DNA from: Paenibacillus sanguinis 2301083 = DSM 16941 | GTDB lineage: Bacteria > Bacillota > Bacilli > Paenibacillales > Paenibacillaceae | Direction: 5' to 3' | Length of the DNA stretch: 64,000 nt | Assembly (NCBI RefSeq): GCF_000374825.1 | Contig: NZ_KB895376.1 | Span: 313,460-377,459, forward strand | Part shown: piece after piece, positions 51,795-61,381 of the stretch | How positions within the stretch are numbered: position 1 is the stretch's first letter | How the letters are laid out: each line of letters opens with the position of its first letter | Notes under the pieces: generated by a model | The model's input: the letters and a program-made list of their open reading frames with translations, nothing else | Databases searched by the model: none | What the model was told of the DNA's origin: nothing | Position numbers and translations under genes: made by a program

Positions 51795-51870
51795 AGTATA
51801 TTCATTTTACTCATGAAAATAATCGTTGTAAGATTTCATTACCAACCATAAACAGAAAGGAGCTGCTCCC

Positions 51871-52251
51871 ATGCATCGAATGAAAACGATTGGCAACATC
51901 ATCCTGCAAGTCAGCATCCTGTTCTTTGTCTCTATCGCCATGAACGCTATTGTGGAGCTTCTCCATATACCGATTCCCGGTTCCATTCTGGGAATTGCTG
52001 TATTATTCATTCTCTTGAAGACGAAGGTCGTCAAATTATCGTGGATTGAACAGGGCGCCAATTGGCTGCTCGCCGAATTATTGCTCTTCTTCATCCCTTC
52101 CGCTGTTGGCGTGATGCAATATATTCCCTTGCTTGAAAGCGAAGGCCTGCGGATTCTGGTCGTTGTGGTCTCCAGCACCATCATCGTGATGGTCAGCTCC
52201 GGACTGATCGCCTCCCGCATCGCGAAACGAAAGGAGCACCAAGTCTTATGA
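51871..52251 (+). CDS. cidA: Holin-like protein CidA/LrgA
   Basis: This 126-residue protein has four membrane segments and the LrgA family pattern (LHIPIPGSILGIAVLFILL, LLAELLLFFIPSAVGVMQY). It starts at ATG 51871 behind AGAAAGGAG. CidA/LrgA proteins act with CidB/LrgB in pyruvate/acetate-linked transport and control of autolysis. It overlaps cidB by 4 bp. Confidence 0.92.
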   Translation: MHRMKTIGNIILQVSILFFVSIAMNAIVELLHIPIPGSILGIAVLFILLKTKVVKLSWIEQGANWLLAELLLFFIPSAVGVMQYIPLLESEGLRILVVVVSSTIIVMVSSGLIASRIAKRKEHQVL

Positions 52252-52931
52252 TCACAGGGCTGCTATACCTCATCTTTACATTGGTCGTCTATCGCTTGTC
52301 CACCCGGCTTTATAAAGTCCGGCCCAAAATCTACTTGTCCCCCCTGCTGGTGACGCCTATCGTGCTTGTAGCCGTCCTGTTATGGGCAAAGGTTCCATAT
52401 GAATCCTATCATTCCGGAGGCAAATGGCTGAGCAATATGCTCCAGCCCGCTACCATCGCTTTTGCCGTACCGCTTTATAAATACTATAACGTATTAAAAA
52501 AACATGCGGTGGAGATTTTCATTAGTGTCTTGAGTGGCTCGATGGTTGCTATGTTCTCGTCTGCCTTGCTGGCGGAATGGATGCATCTGGATAGCGAGCT
52601 GATTACCAGCCTGATTCCCCGCTCCGTAACTACGCCGATCGCCATGAGCGTATCTCAGGTGATCGGCGGCGTTCCCAATATTACAGCTGTCTTCGTCATC
52701 CTGACCGGGCTGCTTGGAGCTATGCTGGGACCTTGGGTGATGAAGCTATTCCGTATTGAAGGCGAGGTCGCACGTGGCGTTCTGTTCGGCACCAGCGCCC
52801 ACGGCACCGGGACCTCTATCGCCTTTGAATTGAGTTCACTCACCGGCACCATCTCCAGTATCTCTATGATACTGGCCGCCCTGTTCACACTTAGTGTGGC
52901 ACCTCTGATGATGTCGTTACTGCATTTTTAA
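52248..52931 (+). CDS. cidB: CidB/LrgB-family membrane protein
   Basis: This 227-residue protein has several membrane helices and the LrgB signatures PATIAFAVPLYKYYN, SLIPRSVTTPIAMSVSQVIGG, and GTSAHGTGTSIAFE. Its ATG overlaps the cidA stop (ATGA). It is the partner of CidA. Confidence 0.93.
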   Translation: MITGLLYLIFTLVVYRLSTRLYKVRPKIYLSPLLVTPIVLVAVLLWAKVPYESYHSGGKWLSNMLQPATIAFAVPLYKYYNVLKKHAVEIFISVLSGSMVAMFSSALLAEWMHLDSELITSLIPRSVTTPIAMSVSQVIGGVPNITAVFVILTGLLGAMLGPWVMKLFRIEGEVARGVLFGTSAHGTGTSIAFELSSLTGTISSISMILAALFTLSVAPLMMSLLHF

Positions 52932-52973
52932 CTCCAGGTTCCTCCTAAATTTTAAATAGGTATTTTTCTCCTC

Positions 52974-53006
52974 AGACCCCGATTAACGTCAGGGTCTCCT
53001 TTTTTA
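52974..53006 (+). terminator. Terminator of cidAB
   Basis: AGACCC (52974-52979) pairs with GGGTCT (52992-52997) and is followed by CC and a run of T. Confidence 0.75.
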
Positions 53007-53120
53007 TTCCAATATGCCTTAAAAGAGTTGAACTGCCTTATAAAAAACATTGTCGTGTTTTTGTATCTGTTATATTATTATTTGGTTAAAACTACTGCGG
53101 CAAGAGGGGAGCTTCCATCC

Positions 53121-54509
53121 TTGTTATTTAATTCCTATGAATTCATCTTCGTTTTTTGGCCAATTTCCTTTATCGTATATTTCCTGCTGAATCGGTTTTG
53201 CCCTCCATTGGTCGGCAAGCTATGGCTGGCTCTAGCCTCTTTATTCTTTTACAGCTATTGGAGCATTAAATCTCTGCCGTTAATTCTCGCCTCCATCGCC
53301 TTCAACTATGTGATGGGACGGACGATCAGCCATTCAACTGCCAAGCCGTTAAAGCTGCGAAAGGCGTTGCTGGCTGCTGGAATTATTGGCAACCTGCTGC
53401 TCTTGGGCTACTATAAATACGCCGATTTCTTCATTACCAACGTCAACTCCTTGTTTGATTCACATATCCGATTGCTGGAGTTGGCCTTGCCACTGGGAAT
53501 CAGCTTCTTTACCTTTACGCAAATCGCCTACCTGGTCGATGCTTATCGGGGCAATGCCAAGGAATACAGCATCGTCAGCTACGTGCTGTTCGTAACGTTC
53601 TACCCTCACCTGATCGCCGGCCCCATTCTGCATCATAAAGAAATGATGCCACAGTTTGACCGCGCCCGCAGCAAACACATCATTCCGGGCAACGTAGCCC
53701 GCGGCCTGTTCGTCTTCTGCATCGGCCTGTTCAAGAAGGTCGTGATTGCTGATGCGCTGGCTCCAATTGCTACACAGGGCTTTGATGTTTCTTCTGGGCT
53801 TGGCTTTATCGAAGCCTGGACCACATCACTCGCCTATACCTTCCAGCTCTATTTCGACTTTAGCGGATATTCGGACATGGCGATTGGCATCGCGCTATTA
53901 TTCAATATCAAGCTGCCTGTTAACTTTAATTCTCCTTATAAGGCTGTCAGCATTCAAGATTTCTGGAGTCGCTGGCATATGACCCTAAGTCGCTTCCTGA
54001 AGGACTACATTTACATTCCACTTGGCGGCAACCGCAAGGGAACCGCCCGTACTTATTTCAATTTGATTGCTACCTTTCTGATTGGCGGCTTCTGGCATGG
54101 TGCAGGCTGGACCTTTATCATTTGGGGATTGCTGCACGGGATAGCTCAGGTATTACATCGGCTATGGCGGAGAACAGGCATCACCTTGCCCCGCTGGTGC
54201 GGCTGGCTGATTACCTTCCTGTTCATCAATGCGACCTGGGTGTTCTTCCGGGCTAAAACATGGGATGACGCCCTGAAGGTATTTCGCGGAATGATCAGCT
54301 TGCACCAGCTTCACTTTTCTATAGATTTAGCCAGTCAAGTACTATACGTTATCGCAGCCGCTGCTATCGCGCTGTTCGTCCGCAATTCGATGGAGTGGAC
54401 AACGCGCTTCAAGCCTACCGTCAAGTATGCTGCTATCATTGCCGGACTGTTCGTGTTCTCTCTCCTGTATTTTAATCAGGTCAGTGAATTTTTATATTTC
54501 ACCTTCTAG
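53121..54509 (+). CDS. MBOAT-family O-acyltransferase (AlgI/DltB-like)
   Basis: This membrane acyltransferase moves an acyl group from a cytoplasmic donor across the membrane for polysaccharide O-acetylation. I set the start at TTG 53121 (MLFNSYEFIFVF, the usual AlgI N-terminus) with GAGGGGAG 9 bp upstream, giving 462 residues; the upstream frame is not needed. It has about ten membrane helices. The MBOAT core is seen as FDFSGYSDMAIGIALLF, NFNSPYKAVSIQDFWSRWH, and the catalytic His in GGFWHGAGWTFIIWGLLHG. The SGNH-type gene follows after 41 bp. Confidence 0.93.
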   Translation: MLFNSYEFIFVFWPISFIVYFLLNRFCPPLVGKLWLALASLFFYSYWSIKSLPLILASIAFNYVMGRTISHSTAKPLKLRKALLAAGIIGNLLLLGYYKYADFFITNVNSLFDSHIRLLELALPLGISFFTFTQIAYLVDAYRGNAKEYSIVSYVLFVTFYPHLIAGPILHHKEMMPQFDRARSKHIIPGNVARGLFVFCIGLFKKVVIADALAPIATQGFDVSSGLGFIEAWTTSLAYTFQLYFDFSGYSDMAIGIALLFNIKLPVNFNSPYKAVSIQDFWSRWHMTLSRFLKDYIYIPLGGNRKGTARTYFNLIATFLIGGFWHGAGWTFIIWGLLHGIAQVLHRLWRRTGITLPRWCGWLITFLFINATWVFFRAKTWDDALKVFRGMISLHQLHFSIDLASQVLYVIAAAAIALFVRNSMEWTTRFKPTVKYAAIIAGLFVFSLLYFNQVSEFLYFTF

Positions 54510-54550
54510 GACACGCCCAACCTCACACCCTGAAAAAAGGAGATCACGAC

Positions 54551-55969
54551 TTGAAGAACCTTCGCTTTGTCGCCTGGTTTATAGGCTTTACCCTGCTATT
54601 TGTCACTCTGGTCGGAACGCTTGTCTTCGCAATAGACCCATTGCAGCTCTACCGGAAAGCGGCCTACACTCCGCTCTTCAGCAAGCAGCAGCGTTACCAG
54701 AATCCGGGCCTGGCCAAAAATTATACTTATGATACCCTGATCCTCGGCAGCTCCATGACAGAGAACTTTGTTCCTTCAGAGGTTGAAAACATCCTGGGTG
54801 GCGACGTTATGAAGCTCTCGATCGAGGGATCAACCGCCAAGGAGCAGCGTATGATCGCCGATGTCGCTATCGGAACCGGTCAAGTGCAGAAGGTGCTCTG
54901 GGGTATCGATTACTTCTCCTTCCGCACCAATGAAGTGCGGGATGAAGCCAATTTTCCATTCTATCTGTATGACAACAATATCTGGAATGATTATAAATAT
55001 CTTTTTAATATTTCTAACGTAAAGCATGCGTTCGCCGAATGGTTGGTACCGAAGAACTACTTAACCGCTTTGCGAAATCTCGACATGCTGAACAATTGGG
55101 ATGCCGATGCAACCTATGACTTGGATAAGGTGTTCGCCAAGTGGCATGAGGCGCGTTTGGCTGAGCAGCTTGAAGCAGCTAACGAACCTCCCATCAATGT
55201 GGTCAAACAGAACTTTGAGGAAAATGTAATCAGCCTGATTAAAGCCCATCCGGATATTCAATTTATGATATACTATCCGCCGTACTCCATATTGCGCCAG
55301 CAAATGTGGTACGATCTCAACCCTCAGCGGTTCGCCAATCAGCTTGAGATGAAGAAATATATGTTCGAGCGCTTCAGTGCATTCCATAATGTACAGGTCC
55401 ATGACTTCCAAAGCGACAGCTCGATTACTTACAATCTGGATGAGTACAAGGACTTGTCGCACCACTCCGGGGCTATCAATCGCCTTATAGCAGAGGAGAT
55501 CGCCGCCGGATCACATCTCGTCACTGCGGCAAATGTAGATGAGAACAATCGCAGGCTGGAGGAACAAATTCAGAACCTGATCATCGACGAGCAAGGCTCT
55601 GTGTTCTCCGTTGACGTCAACGTGAACGGCAAGCAGGTTGCCTTCGAGGAGCTTCCTCCCTCCGCAAGGGATCAGATACGTGTACCACTGAAGGATTTTG
55701 CCCTGGCGGCAGGAATCGACTTCAACTATGATGCCGGGGAAAAGACCGTGTATCTGACGCATGATGACCAGAAAGTCTCTATTGCCGTGGGTGCATCCAC
55801 CGCTACAGTGAACGGTCAGGAAACCAAGCTGGAGGCCCCGGCCAAAATCTACAATAACCGGCTGACAGGTCCGTTGATCCAAATCATTCATCTGCTTCGG
55901 GGCACCGTAGAAGTAGATCGGTCGAAACAGAATGCTTATCTGGTAACCTACAATATTACACTGAATTAA
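54551..55969 (+). CDS. SGNH-like O-acyltransferase partner with a copper-amine-oxidase-N-like domain
   Basis: This 472-residue protein starts at TTG 54551 behind AAAGGAG. It has one N-terminal membrane anchor (WFIGFTLLFVTLVGTLVF). The middle domain shows SGNH-like elements: LILGSSMTENF as block I (Ser), MIYYPPYS, and KDLSHHSG with the Asp-x2-His of block V. From about residue 355 the C-terminus (VNGKQVAFEELP; LKDFALAAGIDFNYD; KTVYLTHDDQKVSIAVGA; NNRLTGPLIQIIHLL) reads as a copper-amine-oxidase N-terminal-like module, frequent on Paenibacillus surface proteins. It is probably the extracytoplasmic transferase that works with the MBOAT protein. Confidence 0.8.
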   Translation: MKNLRFVAWFIGFTLLFVTLVGTLVFAIDPLQLYRKAAYTPLFSKQQRYQNPGLAKNYTYDTLILGSSMTENFVPSEVENILGGDVMKLSIEGSTAKEQRMIADVAIGTGQVQKVLWGIDYFSFRTNEVRDEANFPFYLYDNNIWNDYKYLFNISNVKHAFAEWLVPKNYLTALRNLDMLNNWDADATYDLDKVFAKWHEARLAEQLEAANEPPINVVKQNFEENVISLIKAHPDIQFMIYYPPYSILRQQMWYDLNPQRFANQLEMKKYMFERFSAFHNVQVHDFQSDSSITYNLDEYKDLSHHSGAINRLIAEEIAAGSHLVTAANVDENNRRLEEQIQNLIIDEQGSVFSVDVNVNGKQVAFEELPPSARDQIRVPLKDFALAAGIDFNYDAGEKTVYLTHDDQKVSIAVGASTATVNGQETKLEAPAKIYNNRLTGPLIQIIHLLRGTVEVDRSKQNAYLVTYNITLN

Positions 55970-55983
55970 ACAGCCAGCATGAA

Positions 55984-56017
55984 CAAGGCTCCTTTTCCAT
56001 AGTGGAAAGGAGCCTTG
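55984..56017. terminator. Stem-loop between the acyltransferase pair and the oxidoreductase
   Basis: CAAGGCTCCTTTTCCA pairs with TGGAAAGGAGCCTTG around TAG. T-tracts are weak on both sides, but it stands between convergent genes. Confidence 0.7.
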
Positions 56018-56051
56018 TATGATTTCGCTTTGTTTTCGGGGACTATCTTCT

Positions 56052-57029
56052 TTATTGGTTCAATTGCACCGGCTTGCCTGTGGAAGCCGACTCCAACGCC
56101 GCACAAGTAACGCGCTGGGTCTTTACGGCATCGGCGTAATCCGACAGGATGCTGGACGTATCCCCGGTGCGCAAGGCATGAATGAAGGCCTCTGTCTCCG
56201 CGACATAAGGATCGTCCTGCATATGATAGATTGTTTTCTGGTGCGGAGCCACTACTTCCAGTTGCTGCGGCTGCCAGTCGAGGATGCCCATATCCGTATA
56301 CAAATGCAGTCCAACCTCATTTACTCCGCCTGGCAAGATGCAGGTATTGGATACCGTTGCCACAGCCCCACTCTTCAACTTCATCGTCACCGTCCCCACA
56401 TCGGGAACAGTTACATTGTCGTGGACCTGGTGCATTAAGCGGCTGCCAAAGGCGGCATACACTTCCTCCACCTCTCCTGCCGTATAGCGCAGCAAATCGA
56501 CGATATGCGTAGTTTGCTCCACAAATTGTCCACCCGAGCCCTGTAAATCTCTCCACCAGGCGACCTGCGGCATATCGCCCATCCAGGTTCCCAGCGCCAT
56601 GCCGATAGTTCGTCCCTCCAAGGTCTCTTTCAACTTGCGAATGGATTCCTTGTAACGCAAATGATAACCTACCGCATGGATTAAAGGTTGTTGCTGCAGC
56701 TTATCCAGAATTCTCAAAGGCGTATCGAGATCCGCTGCCAGCGGCTTCTCTACAAAGAAGGGAATGCCCCGTTCAATCAATTGAGCTTCGAGCTCGCCAT
56801 GTGCCATTGGGGGGACACAGATGTAGACAGCATCCAGCTTTTGCGCATCAAGCATATCCGTCAAGCTGCCAAAGCCGATGGCTCCCGGGTAACGATCGGC
56901 CAGTGCCTGTGCCTTCGCTGCACTTGTTCCACTTACGGCTTTGATCCGGACCCCGTCCATCGCGGCCAAAATATCTCCATGTACCTTGCTGAACCAGCCT
57001 GTGCCAATGATTCCGATATGTAGTGCCAT
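56052..57029 (-). CDS. Gfo/Idh/MocA-family NAD(P)-dependent oxidoreductase
   Basis: This 325-residue protein starts at ATG 57029 behind an AGGAGG-type site (CCTCCT on the plus strand). It has the Rossmann motif GIIGTGWFSKVHG at the N-terminus, the conserved VEKPLA motif at about residue 92-97, and the C-terminal Gfo domain with GGQFVEQTTHIVDLLRY. Members oxidise or reduce sugars and inositols. The substrate is unknown. It is monocistronic. Confidence 0.9.
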   Translation of the reverse strand: MALHIGIIGTGWFSKVHGDILAAMDGVRIKAVSGTSAAKAQALADRYPGAIGFGSLTDMLDAQKLDAVYICVPPMAHGELEAQLIERGIPFFVEKPLAADLDTPLRILDKLQQQPLIHAVGYHLRYKESIRKLKETLEGRTIGMALGTWMGDMPQVAWWRDLQGSGGQFVEQTTHIVDLLRYTAGEVEEVYAAFGSRLMHQVHDNVTVPDVGTVTMKLKSGAVATVSNTCILPGGVNEVGLHLYTDMGILDWQPQQLEVVAPHQKTIYHMQDDPYVAETEAFIHALRTGDTSSILSDYADAVKTQRVTCAALESASTGKPVQLNQ

Positions 57030-57105
57030 GTGCCATCCTCCTTGTGTATGATTGCGTTTTCTTACCTCCTAAAGATAACGCTTCCTCACCGGAAGCTCAA
57101 GACTC

Positions 57106-57258
57106 TATTGCTCGTACTCTATTGCTCGTGTCTATTGCTCGTGCTTTATTGCTCATGCCCTATTGCTCATGCCCTATTGCTCATGCTCTATTGCTCATGC
57201 TCTATTGCTCATGCCCTATTGCTCATGCTCTATTGCTCATGCTCTATTGCTCATGCCT
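57106..57258. repeat. 14-bp tandem repeat (about 11 units)
   Basis: TATTGCTCATGCCC-type units repeat head to tail from 57106; one unit is 13 bp and early units have CGT for CAT. Because 14 is not a multiple of three, the frames cycle every 42 bp, which argues against a coding role. There are no spacers, so it is not a CRISPR. Confidence 0.92.
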
Positions 57259-57384
57259 GGATCGCTGCTGTATCACACACGATCGCTGCTGTAATGGGAG
57301 GGAAAACGTAAATGTATGTTAAATTTCGCTGGAAGTTGCCTGGTCGAGGGGAATTTGCAGAGCCGAAATTTAGTTTTCCGCCGC

Positions 57385-57575
57385 GATTTGGGATAATTAG
57401 CGGGAATTCCTCCATATAAAACTTGGTTTTTTCGCGACTCCTGTTAATTAGCAGGAATTCCTCCATATAATGTGGCTCCTATCGCTCGAATTGGGCCTAA
57501 TCCGCCGATTTATAGGGAGGTTTTCCAGCTAAAGATCAAAAAATAGCTCTTTTGGGCAAATTAGCGGGAGGATTT
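57385..57575. repeat. Cluster of GGA/TCC dyad repeats
   Basis: Units AATTAGCGGGAATTCCTCCA, AATTAGCAGGAATTCCTCCA, TTATAGGGAGGTTTTCCAGC and AATTAGCGGGAGGATTTCCA follow at about 50-bp spacing, close to those at 28110-28300. Confidence 0.75.
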
Positions 57576-57576
57576 C

Positions 57577-57685
57577 CAGACTTTTGAGAAAGGGCGTAAC
57601 GTAGCATTTCTATGGAGAAGAACCCTTATAGGCTAAGGGCTCTTCTATGCGAGATGTACGGAAAACCAACTTTCTCGACAGTCTG
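57577..57685 (+). repeat. Long-hairpin dispersed element, copy C
   Basis: It begins CAGACTTTTGAGAAAGGGCG and ends ACTTTCTCGACAGTCTG. The central AGAAGAACCCTT, 7-nt loop and AAGGGCTCTTCT show the internal hairpin best. It is flanked on both sides by GGATTTCC. Confidence 0.85.
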
Positions 57686-57777
57686 AGGATTTCCCACTCG
57701 TGCTCACTCGTGCACCTGTTTGCTGTCCACAACCGTCTGTCCCATCACACTTAACGAGTTCAGTCATTGATTGGCTC

Positions 57778-57850
57778 AACACCTTCAAGCGCCAGCTGCC
57801 ATACCTTAACGATATGGGGCCACTTGGAAGTCACTTGGAGGTGTTTTTTT
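57778..57850 (+). terminator. Isolated plus-strand intrinsic terminator upstream of gdhA
   Basis: AACACCTTCAAG (57778-57789) pairs with CTTGGAGGTGTT (57834-57845, one G-U), with an inner CCATA/TATGG stem, followed by seven T. No plus-strand gene precedes it, so it ends an unknown transcript or insulates gdhA. Confidence 0.7.
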
Positions 57851-57905
57851 GCATCTCGCTACATAGTTCATCTCACCAGATCATCAACTTGATCTCAAAT
57901 TAGCT

Positions 57906-57934
57906 TTGTTTAAAGCTTACATCAATATTACAAT
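57906..57934 (+). promoter_or_regulatory. Candidate gdhA promoter
   Basis: TTGTTT (57906-57911) and TACAAT (57929-57934) are 17 bp apart, 72 bp before the gdhA start. A palindrome AGCTTTGTTTAAAGCT (57902-57917) overlaps the -35 and could be an operator. Confidence 0.45.
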
Positions 57935-57954
57935 AAAGGTCATAATTATCGTGA

Positions 57955-59382
<1,428 letters not shown>

Positions 59383-59408
59383 TAACATAGCATTCTGATC
59401 AAAATAAA

Positions 59409-59453
59409 GGCCATCCTCCAAAGCGATGAATTCTACTGGAGGATGGGCCCTTT
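59409..59453. terminator. Terminator between gdhA and ndh
   Basis: ATCCTCCA and TGGAGGAT form the stem core, extended by GGCC/GGCC, followed by TTTAAAT. It separates convergent genes. Confidence 0.75.
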
Positions 59454-59465
59454 AAATGTATAAAA

Positions 59466-60644
59466 CTAATATGCCAATGCGTCGAGCGCATGAATATGAG
59501 ACAAATAGCGAATATTGCTTGCTTCCTTCATTAGCGTTGCCGGCAACCCGCGCAATTGCGTGTTGTTCGCTCCGATGGTTGCCACGGCATCCTTGCGGCC
59601 CAGGCTCGCCAGTGTTCCCGAGTTGACAGGGTGGAAGCTCTCCAGAGGTTTGCCTGTAAGCTGGGCAAACAAGTTATATCCAATCAGCTCACCCATTTGC
59701 CAGGCAATTTGAGCTGTTGGCGGATATGGCCGACCGTCTGGCCCCATATACACAGCGCTATCGCCTGCAACAAATACATCGGGATGGGATACGGATTGCA
59801 GTTGATCATTAACCGAGGCACGACCGCGGTTAACCTCCAGACCCGATTGCCCCACCAATGGATGGCCCTGCACGCCGCCAGTCCAGACAAACGTATTGGC
59901 GACTACTTTTTGCCCATCCTTCAAATCGATAGCATTGCCCTCTACATTGGTTACTGGCAGCCCTGTCAGGAACGTAACCCCACGCTTCTCCAGGCTGGCT
60001 GTTGCCCGCTGAATCAGAACGTCCGGCAGCACCGGCAAAATTTTCGGTCCCGCTTCCACAAGCATTAGCTTGATCGCTTCACGCGGAACACCGTATTTCT
60101 TGGTCAGCTCCGGTAGTTTATCGGCAATTTCTCCGACTAATTCCACACCCGTCAATCCGCCGCCACCGATCAGAATGGTAGCATCAGCTTCATTGCCGGA
60201 CACGGCATATTCACGAATCCGCGCTTCAATATGCCGATGGATTTTATCCGCGTCCTCCGCTGATTTCAACACCATGCTGTATTGCTCCAGCCCAGGAATG
60301 CCGAAATAGGCTGTGGTACTGCCCAGACCCACCACCAGAGCATCGTAGGATAACAAGGTGCCGTCCGAAAGCTTCACCTCCTTATTGTCTACAGAGAAGC
60401 TCTCCACCTTGCCGATCCGCAGATCGATATCCTTGCCCTTGAACAATTTCTCCAGCGGTAACGCAACCGCACGTTCAGACACGCTCCCTGCCGCTAAACG
60501 GTGAAGCTCGGTAATGATCTGATGCGTCGGATATTGGTTCACTACCGTCACCCGCGCTTGCGACTTATCCATATATTTGCGAACGGTCAAAGCGCTAAGC
60601 ACTCCGCCGTAGCCAGCACCCAAAATCAGAATATGTTTTGACAT
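59466..60644 (-). CDS. ndh: Type II NADH:quinone oxidoreductase
   Basis: NDH-2 oxidises NADH and reduces quinone at the membrane without pumping protons. The 392-residue flavoprotein has the FAD site ILILGAGYGGVLSAL, the NADH site ATILIGGGGLTGVELVGEIA, and the second FAD motif VFVAGDSAVY, followed by AQIAWQMGELIGYNL. The DUF1641 gene lies 14 bp upstream, the same order as yjlC-ndh in Bacillus subtilis. A Rex-like site upstream of the pair predicts control by the NADH/NAD ratio. Confidence 0.93.
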   Translation of the reverse strand: MSKHILILGAGYGGVLSALTVRKYMDKSQARVTVVNQYPTHQIITELHRLAAGSVSERAVALPLEKLFKGKDIDLRIGKVESFSVDNKEVKLSDGTLLSYDALVVGLGSTTAYFGIPGLEQYSMVLKSAEDADKIHRHIEARIREYAVSGNEADATILIGGGGLTGVELVGEIADKLPELTKKYGVPREAIKLMLVEAGPKILPVLPDVLIQRATASLEKRGVTFLTGLPVTNVEGNAIDLKDGQKVVANTFVWTGGVQGHPLVGQSGLEVNRGRASVNDQLQSVSHPDVFVAGDSAVYMGPDGRPYPPTAQIAWQMGELIGYNLFAQLTGKPLESFHPVNSGTLASLGRKDAVATIGANNTQLRGLPATLMKEASNIRYLSHIHALDALAY

Positions 60645-60658
60645 CGTCGTATCCCCCG

Positions 60659-61093
60659 TTATTTTTGTTGGCTGTCCCGTTCACCGGACACTTGCAGATA
60701 GGCGTTCATAAAGCGAAATAGCTTCTGAGCTTGCGGGTCCTTGAGCATCTTCATCAGCCCGAACAAGCCGATCGTCTCTTGACTGGCCTCCGCACGATCC
60801 TTTGCCTCGATAACGTTGGCCGCTACCTGCTTCACCTTGCCTACAGCCGGTCCAGCCACTTCGGCAAACCCGCCAACGATATCATTCTTCAACACTTCAT
60901 CCGTGGCTATCGATTTAGCGAAATCATAGGTTTGGGTCAGTGCACCCAGCATCTCGTTAATCTTGGGAAGCTGTTCTACCAATGCATTCAGCGATTGCTG
61001 CACCTCTGGCTTCGATAGCTGTTCCAGCAGCTCCTGCTGACCGGCAGCGGTGGTACTTGGCTCGATCTTGGATTCTGTAATCGTTTCTGACAT
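60659..61093 (-). CDS. DUF1641 protein (YjlC-like)
   Basis: This 144-residue soluble helical protein starts at ATG 61093 behind AAAGGAG. It shows the DUF1641 stretch LVEQLPKINEMLGALTQTYDFAKS and LFGLMKMLKDPQAQKLFRFMNAYL. In B. subtilis yjlC is cotranscribed with ndh under Rex. DUF1641 is also found next to formate dehydrogenases, which hints at a role with membrane redox enzymes. Function unproven. Confidence 0.88.
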   Translation of the reverse strand: MSETITESKIEPSTTAAGQQELLEQLSKPEVQQSLNALVEQLPKINEMLGALTQTYDFAKSIATDEVLKNDIVGGFAEVAGPAVGKVKQVAANVIEAKDRAEASQETIGLFGLMKMLKDPQAQKLFRFMNAYLQVSGERDSQQK

Positions 61094-61154
61094 ATCCCAT
61101 TCTCCTTTAACATAGTGTAGGGACTAGCTGGCCGAATTGTGAATCTGATGTTTC

Positions 61155-61227
61155 TATATAAGCTGAGCTTCTGAGCTAGGCTAGACAGCAGACGAGAAAA
61201 TGTCTATTAATTAGTTCAGCTTATATA
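61155..61227. repeat. 12-bp perfect inverted repeat with 49-bp spacer upstream of the DUF1641 gene
   Basis: TATATAAGCTGA (61155-61166) and TCAGCTTATATA (61216-61227) are exact complements. They flank the probable promoter region of the DUF1641-ndh operon, so may be paired regulator sites or a leader stem. Confidence 0.55.
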
Positions 61228-61257
61228 CTTGCGATATTTCTAAATATGCGGCAAGCT

Positions 61258-61273
61258 AGTGAAAAATTGCACA
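61258..61273. promoter_or_regulatory. Rex-like operator of the DUF1641-ndh operon
   Basis: AGTGAAAAATTGCACA matches the Rex core TGTGAA-N4-TTCACA at all but two bases. A second dyad, GTGATATTTTTCAC, lies at 61349-61362. Confidence 0.5.
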
Positions 61274-61381
61274 TCAAAGCACTGACAAACACCTTGAACC
61301 AATACTTTTAAAATTGTAACATAAATTCAACAAAAAAGAACCATGAAAGTGATATTTTTCACGGCATCCAATTATTTTATA

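Noticed and set aside
57106..57258. CRISPR-like array
   Set aside because: Units are 14 bp with no unique spacers and there are no cas genes; it is a simple tandem repeat.
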